NCBI GenBank assembly: GCA_025458755.1
Contig: JALORT010000122.1
Span: 1 to 6,509 of the forward strand
Length of the DNA: 6,509 nucleotides
Direction of reading: 5' to 3'
Source of the DNA: Methylotetracoccus sp.
Lineage (GTDB): Bacteria; Pseudomonadota; Gammaproteobacteria; Methylococcales; Methylococcaceae
Both the position numbers and the translations under genes were made by a program. The notes under the pieces are model-generated. The model was not told the origin of the DNA. It did not search any database and saw only the letters and a program-made list of their open reading frames with translations. This document shows positions 6,281 to 6,509 of the stretch, one piece after another. Each line of letters begins with the position of its first letter. Positions within the stretch are counted from its first letter, which is position 1.

Positions 6281-6509
6281 ATGAATCAGGAAACATCGAA
6301 ACTACGTCACACGGCCACTATCGCCAGCCTGGTGCCCGGGCGCCTGCGGCTGACACTGCATCGCCAGAGCAGAGATGCCGCATTGATGGATCAAATCAAG
6401 AGCGGTTTGGAGTCGCAGGAGGGTGTTCACGATGTACGCGTCAATGCGGTGAACGGCAGCGTGACCGTCAACTACGACCACAAGCGCCATGGCTCAGCGG
6501 GAATTCTCA
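6281..6509 (+). CDS. N-terminus of an HMA-like (HMA2-type) domain protein, 3' end beyond window
   Basis: Seventy-six codons are open from ATG at 6281 to the right edge. The protein begins MNQETSKLRHTATIASLVPG and continues RLRLTLHRQS, then a helix-like stretch (ALMDQIKSGLESQEGVHDVR) and VNAVNGSVTVNYDHK. The order PGRLRL, 'GVxxVRVNxxxGSVxVxYD' is typical of the heavy-metal-associated-like fold often called HMA2, found alone or at the N-terminus of membrane P-type ATPases and related proteins. The usual metal-binding CxxC is absent: the place of GMxCxxC is taken by LVPGRLRL, so binding of copper or zinc cannot be assumed. An in-frame ATG at 6266 would add five residues; neither start has a good ribosome binding site, and the conserved part begins after both. 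It is transcribed away from gspA. Whether it is a small protein or the start of a transporter cannot be told here. Confidence 0.8.
   Translation, partial: MNQETSKLRHTATIASLVPGRLRLTLHRQSRDAALMDQIKSGLESQEGVHDVRVNAVNGSVTVNYDHKRHGSAGIL

Overview
The window comes from a GC-rich Gram-negative bacterium. An ExeA/GspA-ExeB/GspB gene pair implies an inner membrane, a peptidoglycan layer and an outer-membrane type II secretin. A proteobacterium fits best, but nothing here fixes the genus and no mobile element, rRNA, tRNA or CRISPR array is visible.

Layout: three genes read leftward on the minus strand, in the order gspA (5248-3551), gspB (3541-2744), then a large multi-sensor GGDEF-EAL protein that starts at 2438 and runs off the left edge. 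The sensor protein was read directly from the reverse complement: 812 codons are open without a stop, with PAS, GAF, PAS and PAS domains in front of an intact GGDEF domain and the first part of an EAL domain. gspA and gspB are 9 bases apart and form an operon. The GGDEF-EAL gene follows after 305 bases and probably has its own promoter.

To the right of gspA lies about 1 kb with no convincing gene (5249-6280). It holds a 12-bp palindrome just upstream of gspA, a cluster of mutually complementary short arms near 5407-5474, a weak terminator-like hairpin facing left, and one doubtful minus-strand frame with a faint PilZ-like motif pattern. At its right end a promoter-like region with paired TGACCCG repeats precedes a plus-strand gene (6281 to the right edge). 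That gene encodes the start of an HMA-like domain with a PGRLRL motif and no CxxC.

How the parts relate: GspA (an AAA+ ATPase with a periplasmic peptidoglycan-binding end) and GspB help place the type II secretin through the cell wall. The GGDEF-EAL protein makes and/or breaks c-di-GMP in response to sensed signals. Their closeness suggests, but does not show, c-di-GMP control of secretion or surface behaviour. The HMA-like gene is divergent and probably unrelated. I see no clearly new system; the most notable items are non-coding structures in the 1-kb gap and the domain composition of the signalling protein.
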